Shown: in pieces, positions 8,654 to 17,704 of the stretch | Numbering within the stretch: the stretch's first letter is position 1 | Layout: the number at the start of each line of letters is the position of its first letter | Assembly (NCBI GenBank): GCA_012034595.1 | Contig: JAAUPE010000059.1 | Location: 1-39,184 of the forward strand | Source: Calothrix sp. CSU_2_0 | GTDB lineage: Bacteria > Cyanobacteriota > Cyanobacteriia > Cyanobacteriales > Nostocaceae | Length of the DNA stretch: 39,184 bases | Direction: 5' to 3' | Notes under the pieces: model-generated | What the model saw: the letters and a program-made list of their open reading frames with translations, nothing else | What the model was told of the DNA's origin: nothing | The model's database searches: none | Made by a program: the position numbers and the translations under genes

Positions 8654-9331
8654 ATGAATACGATTGAAAATCTTTCGATTCTACTAGTTGATGATGAATA
8701 CCGCTTTCGTCAAGGATTGAAAACTCTTCTAAATTTTTATGGTATTAATGATTCTTTGTCTTTAGAGGTGGTTGGTGAAGCTGGAACTCAGGAAGAAGCA
8801 TTAAATATAGCAACTCAACTATCTCCGGATTTAATTTTACTAGATTTAGAACTTGCTGGAGGAGATGGAATTACAACATTAGTAAAGCTCAAAGAAATAT
8901 CTTATGCTGGCAAAGTTTTAGTATTGTCAGGACATCAAGAAGATGATTGGATATTTAGAGCTATGCAAGTAGGTGCTGCTGGGTATGTATTTAAAACTCG
9001 TTTAGCAACCCAATTATACGAGGCTATTAATACCGTTTTCAAGTCTGAAGTTTATTTACCTGCGGAGGTTGCTAGTGGTTTTTTTCGTCGTTTTCAAGCA
9101 AGCTCTAATTCATGTTTACAAATTCGTCGTCAGCTACACTTGACAGAGCGGGAACAAGAAGTTTTAAACTGGTTAACTCAGGGAGCTTCTAATGAGGAAA
9201 TTGCTAAACATTTATATGTCACAGTTGCCACTGTCAAAGCTCATTTGACTAGTATTTTTGAAAAACTGGAGGTGACAAGTCGTACTCAAGCGATTGTTGC
9301 GGCTTTAAAATTAGGACTAATTCATGCTTAA
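8654..9331 (+). CDS. NarL/LuxR-family response regulator
   Basis: 225 residues from the ATG at 8654. I preferred this to a start 30 bases upstream because MNTIENLSILLVDDEYRFRQ places the receiver domain directly at the N-terminus. The receiver has the acidic pair LLVDDE, the phosphoacceptor Asp in LILLDLELAGGDG, LVLSGH and the Lys in YVFKTR. The C-terminal helix-turn-helix reads LTEREQEVLNWLTQGASNEE, IAKHLYVTVATVKAHLTSIF, then KLEVTSRTQAIVAAL, the GerE-type DNA-binding domain. It is presumably phosphorylated by the kinase encoded just upstream, and it could act on the divergent promoter region at 6971-7389 (inference). Confidence 0.93.
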   Translation: MNTIENLSILLVDDEYRFRQGLKTLLNFYGINDSLSLEVVGEAGTQEEALNIATQLSPDLILLDLELAGGDGITTLVKLKEISYAGKVLVLSGHQEDDWIFRAMQVGAAGYVFKTRLATQLYEAINTVFKSEVYLPAEVASGFFRRFQASSNSCLQIRRQLHLTEREQEVLNWLTQGASNEEIAKHLYVTVATVKAHLTSIFEKLEVTSRTQAIVAALKLGLIHA

Positions 9332-9370
9332 TATTTTTGTAAATGTTTAGTTCTTATTGGAGTAAAATTA

Positions 9371-11525
9371 GTGCCGATCAAGAAAAACTCATATCAAGAA
9401 TACAGGTGCTATTGTAATACACCGCTAAATTGCGATCGCCCTTTGCAAACTGTTATCGATACACCGGAAGCAAAACATCTTCCGGTAAAATACTGCACTG
9501 GTTGCGGTTTTCCAGCGATTATTGCCCAAAATACTGAGATTAAGGGTAATCGTATTTATAAAGTTAGCAGTTTCCTGGGTACGCGGGGATTGGGTCGTAT
9601 GTATTCAGGAATACGTATCGATAATAACCAACCTGTAGTGATTAGGGAATATTTACTACCTAACCGTAGTTTTAATGATGAAGAGACTCGTCAGCGTAAA
9701 GAAACTTTTAAACGTGTAGCAGGGGTAAGTCTTGCGGATGGTAGGAATCAGAATTTTCGTTTGATTAATCCAGTAGAAGCGATCGCAGATGAACGAGGAG
9801 AACGCTGTTATTTAATTATTCAGGAGGTGGATGTCTCCCAAACTTTCAGGCAACATTTGCAAGAGAATGGTGGGATGCAAGCTCCACAAGTACGGGAAGT
9901 GCTCAACCAAGCATTGCAAACTCTGCAATTTCTCCACACTCAAAAGTTGCGTCTACCTGCGAATCAAATACAGCAAGGAATGGCTCATGGAAATATTAGC
10001 TTAGATAGTATTTTAATTAAATTAGAAAAAAGTCAAAACAATCAAAGTAATCAACAGTTTTATATATATTTTTGCGATTTAGCTATTTGGGAATCTTTGT
10101 TTGAACATCCTACATTTCAAGCTTCACAAGCTAAACCAGAAGATGATTTAATCGCATTAGGGCTAGCAGCATTTTATTTATGCTTAGGACGAGATATTGA
10201 TAGCAATTCCGGTCAACCTCTCAACCCTAAAGATGATAGACTATGGTCGAATACTGATTCTCACCTCAAGCTATTTCTTCATCGGTTGATTGGGTTAGAT
10301 ACTTCTTTTGAAAGTGCAGAAATAGCACGTAAAGCATTATTGCAGCTTCCCAAACCAAGCCAAAGCAATAATTTAACGACTTCACAGGAGGAAGAAGAAC
10401 AAGAAAAAGGTTGGAAAAAAACTTGGGTTGTTTTTTGGGGAATTTTAGCTTTAATATTGCTAGGAGGTGGCATTTGGTATTTTTTCATACGAACATCTCC
10501 TAGCATTAAACGGGAAAACCCTCTATGGTCTCGTCTAGTTCCTAACTTTTCTGATGTTCCTAATCTTCCACCAAGAGAATTCACTTATACGGCAGAAAAA
10601 AACAGTACATGGGGTTTTGTTTTAAGACAAAAACCACAAACAACAAAATTCGTTGAAGAAACACTTACTAAAGTCTCAAATACAACATTTAATTACCAAG
10701 CTGTACAGTCACCAGATGTCAGAGTTCGCAGCTTACCATTAGACACAGTACGGGAATGCACGATACAATCATGCAAAGCATACTTTGCCATTACATCTTT
10801 TCCAGCAGAAGATGGGGGGCTAAAAAGTCAAGCGATCGCATCCGATGGTTTACTTGTATATGTTGCTCACAGTAAAAAAAGACTCGAATCTTCCTCAGCT
10901 TCTCAAAGGGAGAATCAGTTTAGATACACTGCGTAAAATTTATACTGGTCAAACGACAAACTGGAAGGACGTAGATAAAAATTTACCAGATTTACAAATA
11001 AAACCCTACGCACCAACCGAACCTGAAGCTGTTTTATTATTCCAAAAAAGAGTATTGAATGATGATCCGCAATCAATAGCTAACTATAAAACAGTAACTA
11101 CGCAATATACCCAAGCAACCGAAGAAACCACAAAAGTTATACGCGCCCAATTTGACGACAATCAAGCTGGTATTATTGCTTTTGGGATTGTCGGCAAAGT
11201 TTGGAATCAGTGTAATGCCTATCCCCTAGCTATAAGTCAAGATGAGAATAAAGGAAATGCTATTCAACCTTTATTTAAACCAGAGGGTCAACCCATAGAC
11301 CCAGACATCGATTTATGTATAAAAAGAAATTATTATATTGATGAAAGTAATTTTGAGCGCTATCCTTTAAGCAATCAACTTTTTGCGGTGTACCCTAAAG
11401 ACAACAGCCTACCTCCTGGGGGTTCGGCATTTTGTAAATTGTTAATCACCCGTGAGGGTCAATCTCTCCTGCAAAAAGCAGGGCTAGTTCCTTTATTGAG
11501 TCTACCTGAAAATGCCTGCCAATAA
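9371..11525 (+). CDS. Zinc-ribbon / pseudokinase / transmembrane / PstS-like phosphate-binding fusion (frameshifted)
   Basis: Two overlapping frames make one gene of about 717 residues. The frame from the GTG at 9371 (GGAG ribosome site 8 bases upstream) stops at 10936. The other frame carries the rest from 10881 to 11525. They join in a run of seven A at 10874-10880; with six A the protein reads VAHSKKDSNLPQLLKG straight through. Cys pairs at 13/15 and 42/45 suggest a zinc ribbon. Residues about 60-325 look like a protein kinase, but the VAIK lysine is Arg (VIRE, 90-93), HRD is HGN (206-208) and DFG is CDL (235-237), so it is a pseudokinase. A membrane helix spans 351-373. The rest resembles phosphate-binding PstS-type proteins (LDTLRKIYTGQTTNWKDV). 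It overlaps the next gene by 14 bases. Confidence 0.75.
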
Positions 11526-12129
11526 GTGCTCTAATTCCGGTTGCGAATATTTCAACCGTCCTTTACCTAACAACATGGAGTGTTGTCCTGGGTGTGGTAG
11601 ACCACTTGGTAATGTTATTGCTTCTCCACCAGCATCTACTCCTCCTCCCGCAGATTCAAATTTTGTTTCTCATCCACAAGTTCAACCACGACAACCTCCT
11701 CAACAACAAATACCCTCAGAAAATACTAATTATCAACCTCGTTCTCCTTACATTCCAGCAACACCACCACCACAACCACCTCGTCCAGTTCGACCCGTGC
11801 TGAAACTAATACACACGACGACCGGGAGAGAATTTCGCTTTCCAGGGGAAGAGGGATATATTGGTAGGCGATCGCAAATTCATGGTACAGTTCCAGAAAT
11901 TGATTTAGTGGGTATTCCCCATGAGGGGGTTGTTTCCCGTTCCCATGCACGAATTTTTTGGGACTGGAATCAAAATAGTTATATGATTTTGGATACTAGC
12001 AGAAATGGCTGTTATCTCAATGGAAATCCCCTTTCTCAAGGAGTTAATCATCGCTTGAGTAATGGTGATTCTTTACAGCTAGGTCAGGAAGGGTTAGTAC
12101 AGTTTACGGTTATAGTTGGTCAAATTTAA
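11512..12129 (+). CDS. Zinc-ribbon FHA domain protein
   Basis: 205 residues. The N-terminus has a four-Cys zinc ribbon (C6, C11, then CCPGCG at 24-29). Residues about 35-95 are Pro/Gln-rich and probably flexible. Residues about 100-205 are an FHA domain with YIGRRSQ, VSRSHARIF and SRNGCYLNG. It would bind phosphothreonine peptides. The ATG at 11512 overlaps the end of the pseudokinase-fusion gene by 14 bases in another frame, so the two are translationally linked and probably work together. The two FHA proteins of the window lie at the ends of the first structural operon and of the signalling cluster. Confidence 0.88.
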   Translation: MPANKCSNSGCEYFNRPLPNNMECCPGCGRPLGNVIASPPASTPPPADSNFVSHPQVQPRQPPQQQIPSENTNYQPRSPYIPATPPPQPPRPVRPVLKLIHTTTGREFRFPGEEGYIGRRSQIHGTVPEIDLVGIPHEGVVSRSHARIFWDWNQNSYMILDTSRNGCYLNGNPLSQGVNHRLSNGDSLQLGQEGLVQFTVIVGQI

Positions 12130-12177
12130 GGTAGTTGACCCCGTAAAGAAAGCCAATTTATTGCCTTTGAATAATTT

Positions 12178-12747
12178 TTATGCTCTTTCAAGCATTCTTC
12201 GTTCTTCATCATCTAGTTCGGGAATTATGAAATCTATTATTTTTTGGTACTGTGAATGATCGGGAAATTTTTGAAGAGCTTGGAGGGTAGCAAAACGGAT
12301 ATCAGGTTTTCCTGCGAGTAGGTAACTAACAAGCTTGCTTGCTCCTTTTACTTGTTGGGACGTATTTAAACCATGCTGAATAATAAAAGAAATAGCGTCT
12401 TCCACTGTAGCAGGTGGATTTTGCTCAGATTTCAATTTTAGAGATGTCTCCAACGCAATGCGATCGTCTGCATAGCGCACGGCTAAGACTACTAAAGAAT
12501 GATTAATATCTTCTTTCAACAATGGGGGTTGAAAGGAGCGATAGCCTGCTAGGATGCGAAGCAAATTTAACTGGGTTTCGCTGTTAACAGTATTATCGAA
12601 AGGCTTTAAAATATCCACATTTATAGGGGCTAGTTCAAACTCGTCGAACTCGTCCATACATTCCTTAAGGTCACGAAGCCCCGCAGCTATGCGGTCAGAG
12701 TTTCCGGATTTTAGGTCTGCTTCGATTTCCTCTGGTAAACGCCACAT
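12178..12747 (-). CDS. HEAT-like helical protein paired with the DUF4157 cargo gene
   Basis: 189 residues, almost entirely predicted helix, with HEAT/armadillo-like units (SETQLNLLRILAGYRS, LVVLAVRYADDRIALETSLK, KPDIRFATLQALQKFPDH). It is acidic, with no signal peptide or membrane segment. It starts 9 bases after the stop of the 1319-residue DUF4157 gene, so it is tightly coupled to it. I do not recognise a named family. By position it could be a chaperone that loads the cargo, or an immunity protein against the cargo's C-terminal domain; the sequence does not separate these. Confidence 0.7.
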   Translation of the reverse strand: MWRLPEEIEADLKSGNSDRIAAGLRDLKECMDEFDEFELAPINVDILKPFDNTVNSETQLNLLRILAGYRSFQPPLLKEDINHSLVVLAVRYADDRIALETSLKLKSEQNPPATVEDAISFIIQHGLNTSQQVKGASKLVSYLLAGKPDIRFATLQALQKFPDHSQYQKIIDFIIPELDDEERRMLERA

Positions 12748-12756
12748 AATTTCTCC

Positions 12757-15700
12757 TTATTTTGAGCTTGGATCAGATGGCCAGTTTGGCTGTACTTTGG
12801 AAGTGCCATCGGGGTTCCATACACTTGGGTAATCTGTTACACGGTTGTTCCACTCATTCAAGGCAGGTTGCATTTTGTTAACACGCTCCTGCGCTCGAAT
12901 AATCGCATTGTTAATTTCGTCTAGCTTGTTGGGGTCACTGATATAACGCTTATACTTATTAAGGTTTTGAATTGCTTCTTTAAGTACTTGAATGTAATCA
13001 GCAATTTTTTGATAATGCCCTTCTGATGATTTATATGGTTTTCCTGTCTTTATTTCCTCGCGCAATGCTGTTTCGGAGGTTTTATCACCTAAAGTCGCTT
13101 TAGGACGAGTAGTACCATCAGTTTCGTCACAGCTATTCTTGATTCGAGTAAGTTCCTCGTCAGCTTTTTCCAGAAAGGAAAGATTCCGTTCATTAATCTT
13201 GTTCTGAAATTTTTCATCTGTGAGGTGTTTAGCTTCAAAGAATTTATTTGCCTTGTCTACATCGTAAGTACCATCGCTATTTTTATAAGCTTTTTCCATC
13301 TGCGAAAAACGGTCTTCTGATAACAGTTCTCGCTGTTGGTCAAATGCCTCACGAGCTTTTTCAGAAAGACGTGAATATAACTCATTAAGGGTTTTCGTAG
13401 GCTGAGTTAATGGTTCAACAGGGTCTTTACCTGGCTCAACGGGGTCTTTACCTGGCTTGGGTACAGTTTTTTCCCCTTGAATTTGTGGCTTCGGCTTACC
13501 ACGCAGCAAATTCTTCGCTGACACCAAGAAACCACCTAAAAATACAAGTCCCATACCTAACCGCTCCCAGCGCTCAAATCCTTTTAGCTCTTTGCCAAAG
13601 GCACGCTGCCCAGCAAGACCTTCAATAATAAAGGGAATACCAGTGAGGTCAAGAATACCAAGTGTTACTAGTCCCAGCCCACGCCAAAATCCAGCATCTT
13701 GACCTGGATTATCAGCATAAAATTCTTGGAAGCGGTTGTAAATTCCTAATGGAATGGCAATTACAAGACCAACAACGACAACTATAATAGCCGCAACTTT
13801 AGCGGAAATACCAATAGCTACTAGCAGCGCTCCTAAACCAGCCATTGCTAACCAGCCAACTGCTATGATAACTAAGCCTGCCAAAATACCAAATAGTAAC
13901 CCCCCCCAAAACTCTCCAAAGGTATCTGCAAACCACTTTTTAACCTTGTCAACAAGATTGCCAAAAAAGCTGGTAATAGAACCCCAAATACCTCGATGAA
14001 TTCGCGTTGCTGGAGTGTTTCCTGACGCTGCCGAACGGCTTTCTGCCTCTGTTTTGAGTTGCTCGTATTTGCCTGCTATTTGCCCCACTGTTGCTGACAT
14101 TTCTTGTCGAGCGTCGGCAATGAGGTTGTCTTCACTCTTCAATCCATCGTCTACTATTTGAGAGAGGGCTGATATTGCCTCATTGTGGGTAGTTTCCACT
14201 TGAGAGCGGAATTGTTGATCGACGTTCGTTAAGTCAGCGATTGCTTGATTAACACTGCTGGTAAGTTTTTCTTGGAAAGAAACTGTTGCGCTTTCCATTC
14301 CAGTGCTTGCATTTTGCGCTCCTTCCTGTAAAGATTGAAGCATCTGGGAGGCAGTTTGTTGAGCAGATGTAATTCGTTCGCTTACTAATTCAGAAAGCTG
14401 AGAGTTAAGATTTTCAGATTGCCCAGCTAGTTCTGTTTGAGCATTGTTACTGTATACGTTTAAAGCAGCAATCGCCCCATTGTAAGCCTCCTGCATATTT
14501 TGACGCATTTGAGTGGAGGCTGCTTCTACTTGACTAGGTTCGGGTTGCTCCATTGTGCGTAACTGTGCAGCAGCATTTGCACCATAATTAATCAGCGATT
14601 CTTGCAGGGAAGTAATCTGATTGGTAAATGGTTCTTGCAGTTGGCCACCTAATTGCTGCGTTACGCTTGATGTTTGCTCCACCCAAGTCTGTATTTGTGT
14701 TAAAGCATTATTTTTCTCAGTTTCTAAGGTCGCAACGCTTTGATTTCCCATTTCCTGGGCTGCGGCTATTGCTTGTTGTGCGATTGAGTCTGTGCGGCTT
14801 CTGGCAGCATCAATAAATTGACTAAGAGAGCTTTCTATACTAACGCCTGTTGTGTTCAACTGTTGCAGATAATTTTGCAATAAACCGTCATATCTTCCAG
14901 CTTGCTGAGTCGCTTCTAACCGAACTCGTTGTGCTAAATCGTTTCCTGTTTGGCGACATTTCTGAGCAGTGTTTTCCGCAATTTTTTGTAAAGCTTTTTG
15001 TTGCGCTTCTACTGAAGGTGGTTCACCATTAGTTTTGACGGATGCTGCTTCAGCGAGAATGCTGGTAGCTTTTTCCTGACTTTGATTTAGCGCACGTTGA
15101 GCTTGAGTATCCCCTGCGGCAATAGTTTGTTGCTTTTGTTCCTGAATAAATGCTACTGCACCTTCTCTTTGTGTTTGCTTAGTTGTGTAAAATCTTTGCT
15201 TTTCGGCATCTGCAAAATTGCTAATAGCTGTGTGATTTTGTTCTTGTGATGATGATATAGCTGCGACTGTTTCTGCAACCTTAGCTTGGACAGCTTCTTG
15301 TTGAGTTGTATAAGCAGACACAATTTCAGAGCGAGCCTGTTCTGCTTTGATTTGTATAGAAGCTGCTAATTCAGATATCTGTGTGGTTATAGAATCAAGT
15401 GTTTTTGTCCCTTGCAATGCAATTTCTTGAGCCAATGCTTGAGATTCCTGAGTAATTGCATCTGCTTGAGTTGTAGCAAGGGCAATACCATCCTCATTTA
15501 AATTTACATTACCTGCGGTGCCAACAGCTATACCTATATTACTAGTATTGGAAGTTTCTTCTAAGGATAATGGGATATTAGCATCTAAATTTGCTAGCTC
15601 TATAGCAGGTTCAGTTGCTACCTCCAGTTGTGGTGTAGTTGCATCCGTTATGGGTAAGGTAGCCAAAGTGATTGTGGTAGGTGCCTGCACTTCAGGAGTA

Positions 15701-16716
15701 TTTGTTTGTTGAGAATTAGCTCTGTTTTCAATTACTGCCTGATTTTGGTTAGATGGTTCTACAGTAGTCGCAGGTGTTGCATAATCATTAGGTGCGGCAA
15801 TTAAAGTTGGAGAAGCTGGTATAATGCTTTGCTGTTGCTCGATCTTAGTAACTGCAAATGGAGAGGGTGCTTCTGGTAATTGCGGTATAAGTTTTTCTTC
15901 CTCATTATCCTGAGCGGAATAACTTGGCGAGGCGAGATTTTTTTCACTCCCCGTTTTTTCTTCTGGTGGGCTTGTAGGTATATTACTGCTTGGAATTGGT
16001 GCTGGAGAAGTTTCGTCTCCTCTTAGTTTCCTAACATCATTAGCAATAATATTTTCTTGAGCATATGCTTCCTGTTCTAATGGGTCTGTTGGCTTACTAA
16101 TGGTATCTTCATCAGAAGACGATAAAATTTTGCCATCACTGTTTTGCTTAACGTGGGTTAGTTCATGACTAAGAATTTTGTCTCCCAAAGGTGTACCTGG
16201 CGCATAAAACCCATTAGCAAAGTAAATATCAGAACCAAGCGTGAAAGCTTCTGCTCCCATCTGACGTGCAGCATTGTCGGCTTCATTGCTCGTGTGTATG
16301 CGGACACGATCTAAAGACGTACCCATCGACTTCTCAAAAACATTACTGTCTTCTGGTTGCAGAGGTTTTCCAGCGTCTTGAGGGATGGGAGGAATATTGT
16401 CATTGTTTAAAAATCCTCTGGGTAATATGACTTCGCTGTGTTGATTAAATATTTCTGCTTCGTTTGTAATAGTTTTTGATGTTGGACGCAATGATATTCG
16501 GCTAAGATCGTGACCGATAGGTTCTTGTTTAAGAGTTTCTAAGTCTTGAGATTGTTTATTTGAAAACTGTTCCTCTTGAATACTGGGTTGTACTTCTTTT
16601 TGAGGAGAAGCCAAATCTTGCATCCCTCCCAAGCAGCTTGTGGGGGATGCAAGATTTGGCTTACTAACGATAGGTGTCGCTTTTTTCTGGCGTTTTTCGT
16701 AAATGCTATCGCTCAT
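12757..16716 (-). CDS. Large DUF4157 (eCIS core domain) putative cargo protein
   Basis: 1319 residues. After a leader containing GHDLSRISLRP (69-79), residues about 119-195 are the DUF4157 domain common in eCIS-associated proteins (VRIHTSNEADNAARQMGAEA, DIYFANG, and zinc-protease-like HELTH at 184-188). Residues about 200-430 are Pro/Thr/Glu-rich. A long Gln/Ala-rich coiled coil follows (to about 900). Next is a glycine- and alanine-rich hydrophobic segment with about two or three membrane-length helices (GGLLFGILAGLVIIAVGWLA and VAAIIVVVVGLVIAIPLGIY). The tail has two KDPVEPG units and a charged helical C-terminal region of about 230 residues of unknown type, possibly the effector domain. 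A paired small gene follows 9 bases later. A 55-base palindrome interrupts the leader coding sequence. Confidence 0.82.
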   Translation of the reverse strand: MSDSIYEKRQKKATPIVSKPNLASPTSCLGGMQDLASPQKEVQPSIQEEQFSNKQSQDLETLKQEPIGHDLSRISLRPTSKTITNEAEIFNQHSEVILPRGFLNNDNIPPIPQDAGKPLQPEDSNVFEKSMGTSLDRVRIHTSNEADNAARQMGAEAFTLGSDIYFANGFYAPGTPLGDKILSHELTHVKQNSDGKILSSSDEDTISKPTDPLEQEAYAQENIIANDVRKLRGDETSPAPIPSSNIPTSPPEEKTGSEKNLASPSYSAQDNEEEKLIPQLPEAPSPFAVTKIEQQQSIIPASPTLIAAPNDYATPATTVEPSNQNQAVIENRANSQQTNTPEVQAPTTITLATLPITDATTPQLEVATEPAIELANLDANIPLSLEETSNTSNIGIAVGTAGNVNLNEDGIALATTQADAITQESQALAQEIALQGTKTLDSITTQISELAASIQIKAEQARSEIVSAYTTQQEAVQAKVAETVAAISSSQEQNHTAISNFADAEKQRFYTTKQTQREGAVAFIQEQKQQTIAAGDTQAQRALNQSQEKATSILAEAASVKTNGEPPSVEAQQKALQKIAENTAQKCRQTGNDLAQRVRLEATQQAGRYDGLLQNYLQQLNTTGVSIESSLSQFIDAARSRTDSIAQQAIAAAQEMGNQSVATLETEKNNALTQIQTWVEQTSSVTQQLGGQLQEPFTNQITSLQESLINYGANAAAQLRTMEQPEPSQVEAASTQMRQNMQEAYNGAIAALNVYSNNAQTELAGQSENLNSQLSELVSERITSAQQTASQMLQSLQEGAQNASTGMESATVSFQEKLTSSVNQAIADLTNVDQQFRSQVETTHNEAISALSQIVDDGLKSEDNLIADARQEMSATVGQIAGKYEQLKTEAESRSAASGNTPATRIHRGIWGSITSFFGNLVDKVKKWFADTFGEFWGGLLFGILAGLVIIAVGWLAMAGLGALLVAIGISAKVAAIIVVVVGLVIAIPLGIYNRFQEFYADNPGQDAGFWRGLGLVTLGILDLTGIPFIIEGLAGQRAFGKELKGFERWERLGMGLVFLGGFLVSAKNLLRGKPKPQIQGEKTVPKPGKDPVEPGKDPVEPLTQPTKTLNELYSRLSEKAREAFDQQRELLSEDRFSQMEKAYKNSDGTYDVDKANKFFEAKHLTDEKFQNKINERNLSFLEKADEELTRIKNSCDETDGTTRPKATLGDKTSETALREEIKTGKPYKSSEGHYQKIADYIQVLKEAIQNLNKYKRYISDPNKLDEINNAIIRAQERVNKMQPALNEWNNRVTDYPSVWNPDGTSKVQPNWPSDPSSK
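13412..13453. repeat. Two tandem 21-base units inside the DUF4157 cargo gene
   Basis: Units at 13412-13432 and 13433-13453 differ at two positions and encode the repeated KDPVEPG linker between the hydrophobic region and the C-terminal domain of the large cargo protein. A third partial unit follows. The repeat probably varies in copy number and forms a flexible hinge. Confidence 0.7.
16608..16662. repeat. 55-base near-perfect palindrome inside a coding leader
   Basis: Left arm 16608-16634 and right arm 16636-16662 are inverted copies around a single base at 16635. The outer 18 bases (AAGCCAAATCTTGCATCC and its complement) match exactly, and only two mismatches occur further in. It lies in frame in the large DUF4157 gene and encodes residues 19-36. 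The transcript would fold into a very stable hairpin about 54 bases after the start codon. Confidence 0.85.
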
Positions 16717-16926
16717 TCGACTTTTCCCTACCCAATATCAGAACTAGGCTACTCCATCCATACCAATAAAAGAATATCCGAAGGTCGAATAACTTTGCTT
16801 AATATTAAAACCACAACAATCCCAAATCCTTAACCCCAAATCAAAAATCCAGAGAGTTCGACCTTTGGCTAATTTTGATTTTGCCACAATTCCCTTAGTC
16901 TGTAATTGAGAAAGTGTTTGTTAATT

Positions 16927-17148
16927 ATGGACTTCCAAAGCATCAAACCGACCATTGCACCTGTTGGAGATATTGGTGGTACGGCTGGATACGCTGCGAT
17001 ACCCGCAACTTCTGAAGCTGATGCGGGTAAGTATCTTAGCGACTCTATGTTATTGGATAAATTGTGCGATCGCGTTTACGAATTGTTACAGGAAGACATG
17101 CGATCGCAACGCGAGAGAGTAAGAAACTATGGAGCGAGGAGGTGGTAG
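16927..17148 (+). CDS. Small CIS-operon protein with C-terminal Arg-rich helix
   Basis: 73 residues from the ATG at 16927 (MDFQSIKPTIAPVGDIGGTA). An in-frame non-ATG start 21 bases upstream would add only seven residues. The C-terminal helix LCDRVYELLQEDMRSQRERV, then RNYGARRW, closely resembles the last 30 residues of the long disordered protein encoded at 17705-21150 (LAREIYSKLRQRLEIERERY...RLPW). The likely role is as a small structural or adaptor protein. Its stop lies two bases before the ATG of the tube gene, with the tube gene's GAGGAGG ribosome site inside its last codons. It is the first gene of the rightward structural operon. Confidence 0.7.
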   Translation: MDFQSIKPTIAPVGDIGGTAGYAAIPATSEADAGKYLSDSMLLDKLCDRVYELLQEDMRSQRERVRNYGARRW

Positions 17149-17150
17149 TT

Positions 17151-17672
17151 ATGGCTAATAACGGTACTGTGACACATGAATTAAATTATGTGACGACCAA
17201 TCGTTTTTATGTGGAGATAGATAGTGCGATCGCTGCTTCTTTTACTGAATGTACGGGATTGAGCGTTCAAATTAAGAAAAATGTTTTTTTTGAAGGTGGT
17301 GTCAATGACCAACAGCGTATTTATTTAGGTCACGCAGAATTTGCAGATGTAACACTGAAACGGGGAATTACAGACCACTTTGGCTTTTTAAACTGGGTGA
17401 CTAAAATTTTTGATGAAAATAATAGCGATAAAAATCTTCGACGCAATGTCAACATTATTTTATTCAATCAAGCAGGAGAAACAATGATGAGTTGGACTCT
17501 GATTGGAGCAATTCCCATTACTTGGAAAACACCTGCTTTGCAAGGAGATGGGAATGCTGTTGCAATAGAAGAACTGACTTTAGCTTATGAAGGATTGAAA
17601 GTCTCTAAAGACAAAGGTGGTGGTAACCCAGTCAACCGAGAACCAACATCAAGATTTTTTTCGTCTAATTAA
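17151..17672 (+). CDS. CIS inner tube protein, gp19 family (copy C)
   Basis: 173 residues from the ATG at 17151, chosen because a strong GAGGAGG ribosome site (17135-17143 region) precedes it and MANNGTVTHELNYVTTNRFY is a normal family start. Family features follow: FTECTGLSVQIKKNVFFEGG, VTLKRGITDHFGFLNWV, and the end AIEELTLAYEGLKVSK. It is the third tube paralogue of the locus and the only one in the baseplate operon. In Afp/PVC-type systems one or two minor tube proteins join the main tube to the baseplate hub, so this is a candidate for that role. Confidence 0.88.
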   Translation: MANNGTVTHELNYVTTNRFYVEIDSAIAASFTECTGLSVQIKKNVFFEGGVNDQQRIYLGHAEFADVTLKRGITDHFGFLNWVTKIFDENNSDKNLRRNVNIILFNQAGETMMSWTLIGAIPITWKTPALQGDGNAVAIEELTLAYEGLKVSKDKGGGNPVNREPTSRFFSSN

Positions 17673-17704
17673 TTCAATGAAGTTATTTTTATCAAAAATC
17701 AACA

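Noticed and set aside
12130-12177. Intrinsic terminator between convergent FHA and helical-protein genes
   Set aside because: No stable GC stem followed by a T-run on either strand.
13410-15712. Several plus-strand open frames inside the large DUF4157 gene
   Set aside because: All are antisense shadows of a clear coding frame with low-complexity composition.
16150-16166. HELTH in DUF4157 proteins as proof of an active protease
   Set aside because: The motif is conserved across the family, but activity is not shown, and I see no clear third zinc ligand at normal distance.
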